DNA from: Halomonas sp. 'Soap Lake #6'
GTDB taxonomy: Bacteria > Pseudomonadota > Gammaproteobacteria > Pseudomonadales > Halomonadaceae
Assembly: GCF_003031405.1 (NCBI RefSeq)
Contig: NZ_CP020469.1
Coordinates: 3,162,001 to 3,226,000, forward strand
DNA: 64,000 nt
Direction: 5' to 3'
Made by a program: the position numbers and the translations under genes. This document shows, piece by piece, positions 48,555-56,668 of the stretch (the stretch's first letter is position 1; the number at the start of each line of letters is the position of its first letter). The notes beneath the pieces were generated by a model, which saw only the letters and a list, made by a program, of their open reading frames with translations, did not search any database and was not told the DNA's origin.

Positions 48555-49442
48555 ATGGCCGAGATGACCTCACACCGGCGTATGCAGCTGTACGGCGCGA
48601 TGCTACTGCTTCCTGCCGCCGTGCTTCTGGCAACCTTCGCCTACCTGCCGACCGTCACCACGGTGATCAACAGTCTATTTTTACCTGGCTTTCGTGGTGC
48701 CCCTGCGGAGTTTGTGGGGCTCGAAAACTACCAGCTACTGTTTGATGACCCGACGTTTTGGAAGGTAGCCCGCAACAACCTTATCTATGCGGTGGGTACC
48801 ATCCCTACGTCTATCGCTCTGGCCCTGGGCATGGCGCTGTTCGTTAACGGCAAGCTTCGCGGGCGTGGTTTTGTGCGCATGGCTTACTTCACGCCTACCA
48901 TCCTACCGATGATCGCGGCTGCCAATATCTGGATGTTTTTCTACGCCCCGCAGATTGGTCTATTTAATAAGTTGCTAGGTGCGTTAGGTTTTTCCGGAGT
49001 GAACTGGCTTGGTGACCCAAGCATGGCGCTGGGTTCAGTGATTGTGATGTCAGTGTGGAAAGAAGCCGGCTTTTTTATGATTTTCTACTTAGCAGCGTTA
49101 CAGGGCATTGCTCCCGAGCTTAAGGAGGCTTCCGACCTTGAAGGTACCAGCCGCTGGAGCTTCTTTTGGCGAGTCACCTTTCCGCTGCTGATGCCCACTA
49201 CCCTATTCGTGCTTATTAATGCCCTGATCAACGCGGTTCGAGTAGTTGATCACCTGTTTATTCTGACCAAAGGCGGCCCCAATAACGCCACCAACCTGCT
49301 GCTTTATTACGTTTATGAGAACGCGTTTTCGTTCTTTGACCGCACCACGGCAGCCACTATCACGGTGGTTATTCTGCTGGTACTCGCGGTTGTCGCCACG
49401 GTGAAGTTCACGATTTTAGACCGCAGGACGCATTACCAATGA
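48555..49442 (+). CDS. ABC transporter permease, UgpA type
   Basis: 295 residues, six membrane helices, with the coupling-helix motif EASDLEGTSRWSFFWRVTFPLLMP. Starts at ATG 48555 (GAGAG upstream). The 116-base gap before it carries four degenerate 14-base units of GGGCTATGTTTCA type (48457-48512). It overlaps the next permease gene by four bases. Confidence 0.92.
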   Translation: MAEMTSHRRMQLYGAMLLLPAAVLLATFAYLPTVTTVINSLFLPGFRGAPAEFVGLENYQLLFDDPTFWKVARNNLIYAVGTIPTSIALALGMALFVNGKLRGRGFVRMAYFTPTILPMIAAANIWMFFYAPQIGLFNKLLGALGFSGVNWLGDPSMALGSVIVMSVWKEAGFFMIFYLAALQGIAPELKEASDLEGTSRWSFFWRVTFPLLMPTTLFVLINALINAVRVVDHLFILTKGGPNNATNLLLYYVYENAFSFFDRTTAATITVVILLVLAVVATVKFTILDRRTHYQ

Positions 49443-50293
49443 GCACAGCTACTACTAAATCAAAAACCTATGCGCCTCGTCCTGGTTACTTTTCAATCCC
49501 GTCACTTGAAACCGTGGCGGCATGGCTGCTGGCCATTATTTGGATTTTCCCACTGCTCTACGCTTTTTGGGCGGCGTTTCATCCGCCCGCCTATATGGTG
49601 CGCTTTGACTTATTAGCCCCACTGACGCTGGATAACTTTAAAAACGCCTGGGCTCAGGCACCCTTTGCCCGCTACTACCTGAACACCTTCACCCTGGTGA
49701 CCGGGGTAGTATTAGCCCAGTTTGTGGTCTGCACCCTGGCGGCGTTTGCTTTTGCGCGCTTTCCCATCCCAGGCAAAAACGTACTGTTTATGCTGGTGTT
49801 GATTCAGCTATTCGTATTTCCCGAAGTGCTGATCGTCGAGAACTACCGTATCGCCAGCGAGCTGGGGCTGATCAACACCATCACCGGTATCGGCCTACCC
49901 TACGTGGCCAGCGCTTTCGGTATTTTTCTGTTGCGGCAAACGTTTAAAACCATTCCCCGTGAGCTGGAAGACGCTGCACGGATTGAAGGCTGTAACTGGT
50001 TGGAAATTCTATGGAAGGTTTACGTCCCCCTGGCCAAGCCCACCTATCTTGCTTACGGGCTTGTCTCGATCAGCCACCACTGGAATAACTTTCTGTGGCC
50101 ACTGGTGGTGACCAATTCGGTAGAGAGTCGTCCGTTAACGGTAGGCTTAGGGGTTTTCTCGGCGCCAGAAACCGGGGTTAACTGGGCCACTGTGAGCGCG
50201 GCGACACTGTTAAGCATCGCTCCATTGCTCATCGCCTTTCTGCTTTTTCAGCGCCAGTTCGTGCAGTCGTTTTTAAGGGCGGGTATTCGCTAG
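49439..50293 (+). CDS. ABC transporter permease, UgpE type
   Basis: 284 residues, six membrane helices, coupling motif LEDAARIEGCNWLEILWKVYVPLAKP. Its ATG overlaps the previous stop (ATGA). With the UgpA-type subunit it forms the membrane channel of the importer. The order ATPase, binding protein, permease, permease is a rearranged ugp operon. Confidence 0.92.
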   Translation: MSTATTKSKTYAPRPGYFSIPSLETVAAWLLAIIWIFPLLYAFWAAFHPPAYMVRFDLLAPLTLDNFKNAWAQAPFARYYLNTFTLVTGVVLAQFVVCTLAAFAFARFPIPGKNVLFMLVLIQLFVFPEVLIVENYRIASELGLINTITGIGLPYVASAFGIFLLRQTFKTIPRELEDAARIEGCNWLEILWKVYVPLAKPTYLAYGLVSISHHWNNFLWPLVVTNSVESRPLTVGLGVFSAPETGVNWATVSAATLLSIAPLLIAFLLFQRQFVQSFLRAGIR

Positions 50294-50357
50294 GCAGGCA
50301 CCCCACAAGTTTTTCGTGCGACAATTCTCTCTCCAGCACAAGACAAGGAGAGCATTG

Positions 50358-52193
50358 ATGCACGGCGATCCCCACCCGTCAGCCCTGAAGGTGCTACAGG
50401 CGGTATTTGGCTACGACAGCTTTCGCGGCCCGCAGCAGGCGATTATTGAGCATGTGATTGCCGGGGGCGATGCGCTGGTGTTAATGCCCACCGGCGGCGG
50501 CAAATCGCTGTGCTATCAGATCCCTGCGCTGCTGCGTGAAGGCACCGCGATTGTGGTCTCGCCGCTGATCGCGCTGATGCAGGATCAGGTGGCGGCACTT
50601 CAGCAAAACGGGGTCAAGGCGGCCTACCTCAACTCCAGCCTTGATTATCACGAAGCGGTCGAGGTAGAGAACCAACTGCGCGCGGGCGAGTTGGATCTTT
50701 TGTATGTGGCCCCCGAACGGCTCGCCACGCCGCGGATGCAGATGCTGCTGGAACAGACCCGGATTGCCCTGTTCGCCATTGATGAAGCCCACTGCGTCTC
50801 CCAATGGGGCCACGACTTTCGCCCCGAGTATCGCCAGCTCTCCCAGCTGCATCAGCGCTTTCCCCAGGTGCCGCGCATCGCGCTTACCGCCACCGCCGAT
50901 GTGCCCACCCGGGGCGATATCATGGAGCATCTGCAGCTCCAAGAGGCAGCGCTGTATAACAGCGGCTTTGACCGGCCCAATATCCGCTACCATATCGCCG
51001 AAAATCAGGGCAACGCCAAGGAACAGCTGCTGCGCTTTATCCGTGAGCACCACGATGGCGAGGCGGGCATCGTCTACTGCCTTTCCCGGCGCAAGGTGGA
51101 GGAGACCGCCGCTTGGCTGGAGCGCCAAGGGCTGACCGCGCTGCCCTACCACGCCGGACTTCCCGCCGGGCAGCGCCAGCAACATCAGACCCGCTTTCTG
51201 CGCGAAGATGGCGTGATTGTGGTGGCCACCATCGCCTTCGGTATGGGCATCGACAAGCCTGACGTGCGCTTTGTGGCGCACCTCAACCTGCCCAAGAGCA
51301 TCGAAGCCTACTACCAGGAGACCGGCCGTGCTGGGCGCGACGGTCTACCCGCCGATGCCTGGATGGCCTATGGGCTCCAAGACGTGATCACCCTGCGTCA
51401 GATGCAGCAGGACTCCAGCGCCGCCGACCAGCAAAAGCGCATTGAGCAGCAGAAGCTAGATGCCATGCTGGGGCTGTGTGAAATCATCAGCTGCCGCCGC
51501 CAGGCGCTGCTCCACTACTTTGGCGATCACCTGGACGCCCCCTGCGGCAACTGCGACAACTGCCTGACCCCGCCCGAGACCTGGGAGGCCACCGTGGCGG
51601 CGCAGAAGGCGCTGTCGTGCGTCTACCGCACTGAGCAGCGCTTCGGCGTGACCTATTTGGTGGATGTACTGCTGGGCAAAAGCAACGAACGAATCACCCG
51701 TTTTGGCCACGACCGCATAAGCACCTTCGGTATTGGTAAAGAGCTCGCGGCTAACGAGTGGAAAGCGCTGTTTCGCCAGCTGATCGCCAGCGGCTATTTA
51801 AGTGTCGATATGGAGGGCCATGGCGGTATTCGGCTGACGACCAGCGCAAGGCCGGTACTTCGCGGCGAACACCCCCTCACCCTGCGCAAACCAAGCAACA
51901 AACCCAGTAAAGCCAAAGCCGCCCGGCGGGGCAGCAAAGCCTCTGCCACGCACAGCCACGGCCCGCTTTGGGAAGCGCTACGCCAGCACCGCCGGGAACT
52001 TGCCGAGGCCCAGGGCGTACCTGCCTATGTGATCTTCCACGACGCCACCCTGGCCGAAATGGTCGAGCAGATGCCCCAAAGCCTGGAGGCACTGGGCGCA
52101 ATCTCCGGTATCGGCGCGCGCAAACTGGCGGATTACGGCGAAGAATTCCTGAGCGTTATCCAAGCGCATCAGGACACCGAGCAGAACAGTTAA
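50358..52193 (+). CDS. recQ: ATP-dependent DNA helicase RecQ
   Basis: 3'-5' DNA helicase for recombination and fork repair. 611 residues from ATG 50358 behind AAGGAGAG. Helicase motifs in order: FRGPQQAIIEHVIAGGDALVLMPTGGGKSLCYQ, SPLIALMQDQV, DEAHCVSQWGHDFRPEY, LTATAD, HAGLPAGQRQQHQ and ATIAFGMGIDKPDVRFVAHLNLPKSIEAYYQETGRAGRDG. The zinc-binding cysteines are in CEIISCRRQ...CGNCDNC, the winged-helix RQC follows, and a C-terminal HRDC ends it. By eye, its codons are more GC-rich than those of its neighbours. Confidence 0.96.
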   Translation: MHGDPHPSALKVLQAVFGYDSFRGPQQAIIEHVIAGGDALVLMPTGGGKSLCYQIPALLREGTAIVVSPLIALMQDQVAALQQNGVKAAYLNSSLDYHEAVEVENQLRAGELDLLYVAPERLATPRMQMLLEQTRIALFAIDEAHCVSQWGHDFRPEYRQLSQLHQRFPQVPRIALTATADVPTRGDIMEHLQLQEAALYNSGFDRPNIRYHIAENQGNAKEQLLRFIREHHDGEAGIVYCLSRRKVEETAAWLERQGLTALPYHAGLPAGQRQQHQTRFLREDGVIVVATIAFGMGIDKPDVRFVAHLNLPKSIEAYYQETGRAGRDGLPADAWMAYGLQDVITLRQMQQDSSAADQQKRIEQQKLDAMLGLCEIISCRRQALLHYFGDHLDAPCGNCDNCLTPPETWEATVAAQKALSCVYRTEQRFGVTYLVDVLLGKSNERITRFGHDRISTFGIGKELAANEWKALFRQLIASGYLSVDMEGHGGIRLTTSARPVLRGEHPLTLRKPSNKPSKAKAARRGSKASATHSHGPLWEALRQHRRELAEAQGVPAYVIFHDATLAEMVEQMPQSLEALGAISGIGARKLADYGEEFLSVIQAHQDTEQNS

Positions 52194-52303
52194 ATCAGTG
52201 CGTGCAGTGGTTTTTACCAACGCTGACAAGAACAGCTCAAATGGTCGTTATTTTCAAAAATCGCTCACTTGGTGCAATCTATACATAGTGAAGAGGAAGA
52301 TAG

Positions 52304-52762
52304 ATGGCTATTCAGCATAAAACAGCCGATAAGCGCCGCGAAATGGGGGCCGCAGCAATGCGCACTTACCCCAACATTTCACATGCATGGGGGATGAAAG
52401 AGAGTGAAGCCGCTCTGTTGTTAGGTGTACCGGACTCCACCTACCGGCGTTGGAAGCAGTCACCTGAGCAGGCGAGGCTTGATGCTAATCATTTGGAACG
52501 GATGTCGTTGATTCTCGGTATTTATAAAGCGCTGCATATACTGTTGCCCAGTAAAAATGCCGCTAACAGCTGGTTGCAGCGCGCCAACAGCAATCCTCTT
52601 TTTGCCGGCCACTCGCCAATGGAACGCCTGTTAAATGGGCAAGCCTCTGACCTCTACGTTGTTCGCCAGCATTTAGATGCCGCTACCCCCGACCCTGACA
52701 GTGCTCCCCCCGCGCTATCGCGGCCGCATCAAATACACCAGTATCCAAAATCCAGGCGGTGA
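52304..52762 (+). CDS. Xre/MbcA/ParS-type antitoxin, C-terminus altered, no toxin partner
   Basis: 152 residues; GAGGAAG precedes the ATG. The N-terminal part (WGMKESEAALLLGVPDSTYRRWKQSPEQARLDANHLERMSLILGIYKALHILL) is the helical Xre-like domain. The segment NSWLQRANSNPLFAGHSPMERLLNGQASDLYVVRQHLDA is the toxin-binding (DUF2384) domain. Such antitoxins normally end a few residues after this and are followed by a RES toxin. Here the frame instead runs 80 bases into the 3' end of mtnA in antisense, giving an odd Pro-rich tail, and no RES gene is present. It is probably a leftover from a lost toxin-antitoxin pair; it may still bind DNA. Confidence 0.72.
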   Translation: MAIQHKTADKRREMGAAAMRTYPNISHAWGMKESEAALLLGVPDSTYRRWKQSPEQARLDANHLERMSLILGIYKALHILLPSKNAANSWLQRANSNPLFAGHSPMERLLNGQASDLYVVRQHLDAATPDPDSAPPALSRPHQIHQYPKSRR

Positions 52763-53702
52763 CGAGGCTGGCGGGCGTAACATCAAACGCGGGGTTCCAC
52801 ACAGGGGCATCGCTGGGTGCCCACACTACCTCGCCAAAGGCGCCAGCTGCACCACGGATCTCGGCAGGGTCGCGCTGCTCAATGGGGATATCCGCGCCAG
52901 TGGCACAAGCAGGATCTACCGTGGTGTAAGGAGCCACCACATAGAACGGCACCTTATGGTAGTGGGCAACCACTGCCAGCATGTAAGTGCCCACTTTGTT
53001 GGCGAAGTCGCCGTTGGCGCAGATACGGTCAGCGCCCACCATTATTTTATCCACCTTGCCCGCCGCCATCAGGCTGGCAGCCATGCTGTCGGCAATCAGT
53101 TGGTAAGGTATACCCAGGTCGGCCATTTCCCAGGCGGTTAAACGGCCGCCTTGTAATAACGGGCGGGTTTCATCTACGTAGACGTGCAGCTCAACACCAC
53201 GCTGCTTAGCAACCGCCAGCGCGCCAATGGCGGTACCCACACCAGCGGTCGCCAGCGCGCCGGTATTGCAGTGGGTAAGCACCCGGTCACCCGGCTGTAA
53301 AAGATCGGCACCATACTCAGCCATACGCTGGCAAAGTTCGCGGTCTTCTGTAAACAATTCAGAGGCACGTACGGCCAGGGCGTTGGCGCCTTGCTCAAAG
53401 CAGGCCTCCATGGCATCCAGACAGTACATTAAATTCACCGCCGTGGGACGCGTGGCACGTAAGCGATCGCTCACCAATTGCCAATCACCATCCGGATGGC
53501 GTGCGGCGTAGTGCGCCAGCACGAAAGCGGCACTTAAACCAATTAGTGGCGCACCACGAATGGCGAGGTTCTTGACTGCGCCCTGCCACTCGTCAGGAGA
53601 GCCACAGCTCACCCACTGCTCCGCTTGCGGCAGTTGGGTTTGATCCAAATACTCAAGGTGGTCGTCGTAGACCCGTAAACTGCGTGATTGAAGGTGAAAC
53701 AT
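52683..53702 (-). CDS. mtnA: 5-methylthioribose-1-phosphate isomerase
   Basis: Methionine salvage: converts MTR-1-phosphate to methylthioribulose-1-phosphate. 339 residues from ATG 53702 (AAGGAG upstream; the frame beyond is leader). Family marks are NLAIRGAPLIG, the catalytic Cys in THCNTGALATAGVGTAIG, DETRPLLQGGRLTAWEM, the Asp in IMVGADRICANGDFANKVGTYMLA, and DPACATGADIPIEQRDPAE. It is divergent from mtnB, with about 120 bases between. Confidence 0.95.
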   Translation of the reverse strand: MFHLQSRSLRVYDDHLEYLDQTQLPQAEQWVSCGSPDEWQGAVKNLAIRGAPLIGLSAAFVLAHYAARHPDGDWQLVSDRLRATRPTAVNLMYCLDAMEACFEQGANALAVRASELFTEDRELCQRMAEYGADLLQPGDRVLTHCNTGALATAGVGTAIGALAVAKQRGVELHVYVDETRPLLQGGRLTAWEMADLGIPYQLIADSMAASLMAAGKVDKIMVGADRICANGDFANKVGTYMLAVVAHYHKVPFYVVAPYTTVDPACATGADIPIEQRDPAEIRGAAGAFGEVVWAPSDAPVWNPAFDVTPASLVTAWILDTGVFDAAAIARGEHCQGRG

Positions 53703-53821
53703 TCGATGGGCTCCTTGAACACTTGACTTGAGTACTTGAGTAAGGAAACAACGGCACGGCTTATCAGGCGCGAAGCTTATCATATAGAATGGCTGCTATT
53801 AGAAGAGGCGATGCAGATCCT

Positions 53822-54409
53822 ATGATGACGCTACAAACTGAACTGCTGGACGCCATTTCATGGGCGGCGCAGCAAGGCTGGACGCCAGCCACCGGTGGTA
53901 ATTTTTCCGCCCGTACCGGGGCTGGCTATCTTGTCACCGCATCAGGGCGGGATAAAACCCGCATTCAGGCCGCTGACCTGTTGATGTGTGACCTGGATGG
54001 CAAGGTGCTTGAAGGTAGCGGCAAGCCTAGCGCTGAAAGCGATCTACATGCCGCCCTCTATCGTTTGGACAACACCATTAAATGCGTGTTGCATACCCAT
54101 ACGGTAGCCAGCACGGTTCTGTCGCGGCGCTTCCCAAACGGCATTGAGCTAAGCGGCTTCGAGATGCAAAAAGCGCTGGCGGGTAACGTGACTCACGACG
54201 CATCCATCCGTTTGCCGGTAGTGCCCAACTCCCAGGATATGGAGGAGTTGGCCGAGCATGTGCGCAGCGGCTGGCCGATGCCTTGGGGCTTTTTGGTCGC
54301 GGGCCACGGCATTTACGCCGTCGGCGATAGTATCGCCAGCTGCCGTCGCCACTTGGAAGCCATAGAGTTTTTACTCGCCTGTGTTCTTGAAGAGAGTCGC
54401 TGGTCTTAA
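53822..54409 (+). CDS. mtnB: Methylthioribulose-1-phosphate dehydratase
   Basis: Class II aldolase-fold zinc enzyme of methionine salvage. 195 residues from ATG 53822; an ATG at 53789 would add 11 residues and neither has a good ribosome site. ATGGNFSARTGAGYLVTASGRDK and zinc ligands in CVLHTHTVASTVLSR and AGHGIYAVGD are visible. Its TAA lies in the first unit of a tandem repeat that leads into mtnC. Confidence 0.93.
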   Translation: MMTLQTELLDAISWAAQQGWTPATGGNFSARTGAGYLVTASGRDKTRIQAADLLMCDLDGKVLEGSGKPSAESDLHAALYRLDNTIKCVLHTHTVASTVLSRRFPNGIELSGFEMQKALAGNVTHDASIRLPVVPNSQDMEELAEHVRSGWPMPWGFLVAGHGIYAVGDSIASCRRHLEAIEFLLACVLEESRWS

Positions 54410-54444
54410 ATGAGCAGTCTTAAATGAGTAGCCTTAAATGAGCA
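54403..54444 (+). repeat. Three-copy 14-bp repeat bridging mtnB stop and mtnC start
   Basis: GTCTTAAATGAGCA, GTCTTAAATGAGTA, GCCTTAAATGAGCA. Every unit contains TAAATGAG. This gives three staggered ATGs: two open five-codon frames ending in TGA (54410-54427 and 54424-54441), each overlapping the next ATG, and the third (54438) is mtnC. Confidence 0.9.
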
Positions 54445-55124
54445 ACCCAACTGTACGCGCGATTGTGACCGATATTGAAGGCACCACCACGGATATCAAC
54501 TTCGTGCATAAGGTGCTGTTTCCCTATGCCCACGCCAAGCTGCCTGACTTTCTACGCGCTAATGCAGCTACCCCGGCCGTAGCCGAGCAGATCGATGCCG
54601 TGCGTAGTGAGATGGGTGACCCTAAGGCCACGCTGGAAGCGGTCATTAATCAACTATTGCACTGGATCGAAACCGACCAAAAAGTCACCCCACTAAAAGC
54701 ATTGCAGGGCATGGTATGGGCCAATGGCTACCAGCGCGGCGACTTTACAGGCCATTTATATAGCGACGTAGCCCCCGCCCTGCGCCACTGGAAAGAAGCC
54801 GGCAAAGCGCTTTACGTTTACTCATCCGGTTCTGTTCAGGCGCAAAAGCTGCTGTTTGGCTATAGCGATGAGGGCGACTTAACCTCACTGTTTAGCGACT
54901 ACTTTGACACCCATATTGGCCATAAACGCGACGCTGCCGCCTATCAGCGTATTGTCACTGAGCTTGACCTACCTGCGGATGCAGTGCTGTTCTTGTCTGA
55001 TGTGATCGAAGAGCTGGACGCGGCCAAGCAGGCGGGTATGCAAACCCTGCAACTGGTGCGCGAAGGCACCCAGGCTGGCACCGTTCACGCGTGCGTCACC
55101 AGCTTCGACGAGATCGCTCTATAA
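54438..55124 (+). CDS. mtnC: Enolase-phosphatase E1
   Basis: HAD-family enzyme that enolises and dephosphorylates the diketone intermediate of methionine salvage. 228 residues. HAD motif I is IVTDIEGTTTDINFVHKVLFPYA, motif II VYSSGSVQAQKLLFG, and the later GHKRDAAAYQRIVTEL...VLFLSDVIEELDAAKQAGM has the Lys and acidic residues. No Shine-Dalgarno precedes the ATG, so initiation probably depends on reinitiation from mtnB and the minigenes in the repeat. Confidence 0.95.
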   Translation: MSNPTVRAIVTDIEGTTTDINFVHKVLFPYAHAKLPDFLRANAATPAVAEQIDAVRSEMGDPKATLEAVINQLLHWIETDQKVTPLKALQGMVWANGYQRGDFTGHLYSDVAPALRHWKEAGKALYVYSSGSVQAQKLLFGYSDEGDLTSLFSDYFDTHIGHKRDAAAYQRIVTELDLPADAVLFLSDVIEELDAAKQAGMQTLQLVREGTQAGTVHACVTSFDEIAL

Positions 55125-55159
55125 CGTTTATGGCCCGTCACCTTTAAGGAGAGCTTACG

Positions 55160-55708
55160 ATGTCACAATTGAAAGTATTCGCTGACCAAAACCCTAATGA
55201 TGCCCTAATCGACATCACGGATGGCGAGCAGATTACCGCTGAGCTAAACAAGGTGGGCGTGCTGTTTGAGCGCTGGGCCACGCCGGGCGAGATTACCGAC
55301 GACGCCACCCAGGAAGATATCTTGGCGCTTTACCAGGAAGATATTGACCGGGTAAAAGCCAAGGGCGGCTACCAAACCGTCGATGTGCTGCATATGGTGC
55401 CTACGCACCCAGAAAAAGACGCCATGCGGCAGAAGTTTTTGAACGAGCATCGCCACCACGAAGATGAAGTGCGCTTCTTCGTTAAAGGTCAGGGGCTGTT
55501 CTGCCTGCATATCGATGACAAGGTATATCAGGTGCTGTGTACCCGCAACGACCTGATCAGCGTGCCTGCTAACACGCCCCACTGGTTCGATATGGGCCCA
55601 GCACCAGAATTCACCGCGCTACGCTTCTTCGACAACGTGGAAGGCTGGGTACCCCACTGGACAGAGAGCGATATCGCCGAGAAATTTGATCGCCTGGATC
55701 AGTTATAA
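55160..55708 (+). CDS. mtnD: Acireductone dioxygenase
   Basis: Cupin metal enzyme; with iron it forms the keto-acid precursor of methionine, with nickel an off-pathway product and CO. 182 residues; AAGGAGAG upstream. Metal ligands are in NEHRHHEDEVRFFV and later NTPHWFDMG. Last gene of mtnBCD. Confidence 0.95.
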   Translation: MSQLKVFADQNPNDALIDITDGEQITAELNKVGVLFERWATPGEITDDATQEDILALYQEDIDRVKAKGGYQTVDVLHMVPTHPEKDAMRQKFLNEHRHHEDEVRFFVKGQGLFCLHIDDKVYQVLCTRNDLISVPANTPHWFDMGPAPEFTALRFFDNVEGWVPHWTESDIAEKFDRLDQL

Positions 55709-55758
55709 GCGGTGAGACGTAAGAGGTGAAGAGTAAGGTGTGAAAGGTGGAAAGCAGT

Positions 55759-56659
55759 TGTAGCGCGGCGTAAGCGTCAGCGCACCCGCGAAGCAGCGCG
55801 CTAGCGGTGCCGAAGGTGGCACCCAGACTTGATGAGCCACAGTGGCATCATCCAGGCGGCTGACGCCGCCGTCGCGGGTGCCTCATACGCTCGTTCCTCG
55901 CGAGATTCGTTACACCGCGCTACAGGGTAGTATCCATCGCCAGAGCTTGTGCACATCACCCTGAAAAGCGATAAACCGTGTAGCGCGACGTAAGCGTCAG
56001 CGCACCCGCGAAGCAGCGCGCTAGCGGTGCCGAAGGTGGCACCCAGGCTTGATGAGCCACAGTGGCATCATCCAGGCGGCTGACGCCGCCGTCGCGGGTG
56101 CCTCACACGCTCGCTCCTCGCGAGGTTCGTTACGCCTCGCTACGGGGTAGTATCCATCGCCAGAGCTTGTGCACATCATCCTGAAAAGCGATAAACCGTG
56201 TAGCGTCAGCGCACCCGCGAAGCAGCGCGCTAGCGGTGCCGAAGGTGGCACCCAGGCTTGATGAGTCACGGTGGCATCATCCAGGCGGCTGACGCCGCCG
56301 TCGCGGGTGCCTCACACGCTCGTTCCTCGCGAGATTCGTTACGCCGCGCTACGGGGTAGTATCCATCGCCAGAGCTTGTGCACATCATCCTGAAAAGCGA
56401 TAAACCGTGTAGCGTCAGCGCACCCGCGAAGCAGCGCGCTAGCGGTGCCGAAGGTGGCACCCAGGCTTGATGAGTCACGGTGGCATCATCCAGGCGGCTG
56501 ACGCCGCCGTCGCGGGTGCCTCATACGCTCGTTCCTCGCGAGATTCGTTACACCGCGCTACAGGGTAGTATCCATCGCCAGAGCTTGTGCACATCATCCT
56601 GAAAAGCGATAAACCGTGTAGCGCGGCGTAAGCGTCAGCGCACCCGCGAAGCAGCGCGG
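55759..56659. repeat. Array of four 209-220 bp palindromic units plus a partial fifth
   Basis: Units begin with TGTAGCG at 55759, 55979, 56199 and 56408, and a ~43-bp fragment of a fifth starts at 56617. Units 1 and 2 are 220 bp; units 3 and 4 are 209 bp because the 11 bases after TGTAGCG are missing. Each has a long imperfect palindrome (GTAGCGCGGCGTAA ... TTACGCCGCGCTAC, with GCACCCGCGA/TCGCGGGTGC inside), then a ~57-bp linker ending GAAAAGCGATAAACCG. They fill nearly all of the 960-bp gap between convergent mtnD and mtnK. No credible protein is encoded; short frames here are by-products of the repeat. It looks like a REP/MITE-like element amplified in tandem. Confidence 0.93.
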
Positions 56660-56668
56660 GTAAAGCGC

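Noticed and set aside
50481..51281. 266-residue minus-strand frame inside recQ
   Set aside because: Long antisense frames are expected in GC-rich codon-biased genes; recQ on the plus strand has all helicase motifs.
53702..53821. SAM or other riboswitch ahead of mtnA or mtnB
   Set aside because: The divergent gap is only about 120 bases and shows no SAM-I-like multi-helix pattern; only a short ACTTGAGT duplication.
56021..56478. Two near-identical 70-82 residue frames
   Set aside because: They are the same part of successive repeat units and overlap the palindrome; no homology or start signal.
55759..56659. CRISPR array
   Set aside because: Units are 209-220 bp, internally palindromic and contiguous; there are no short repeats with unique spacers and no cas genes.
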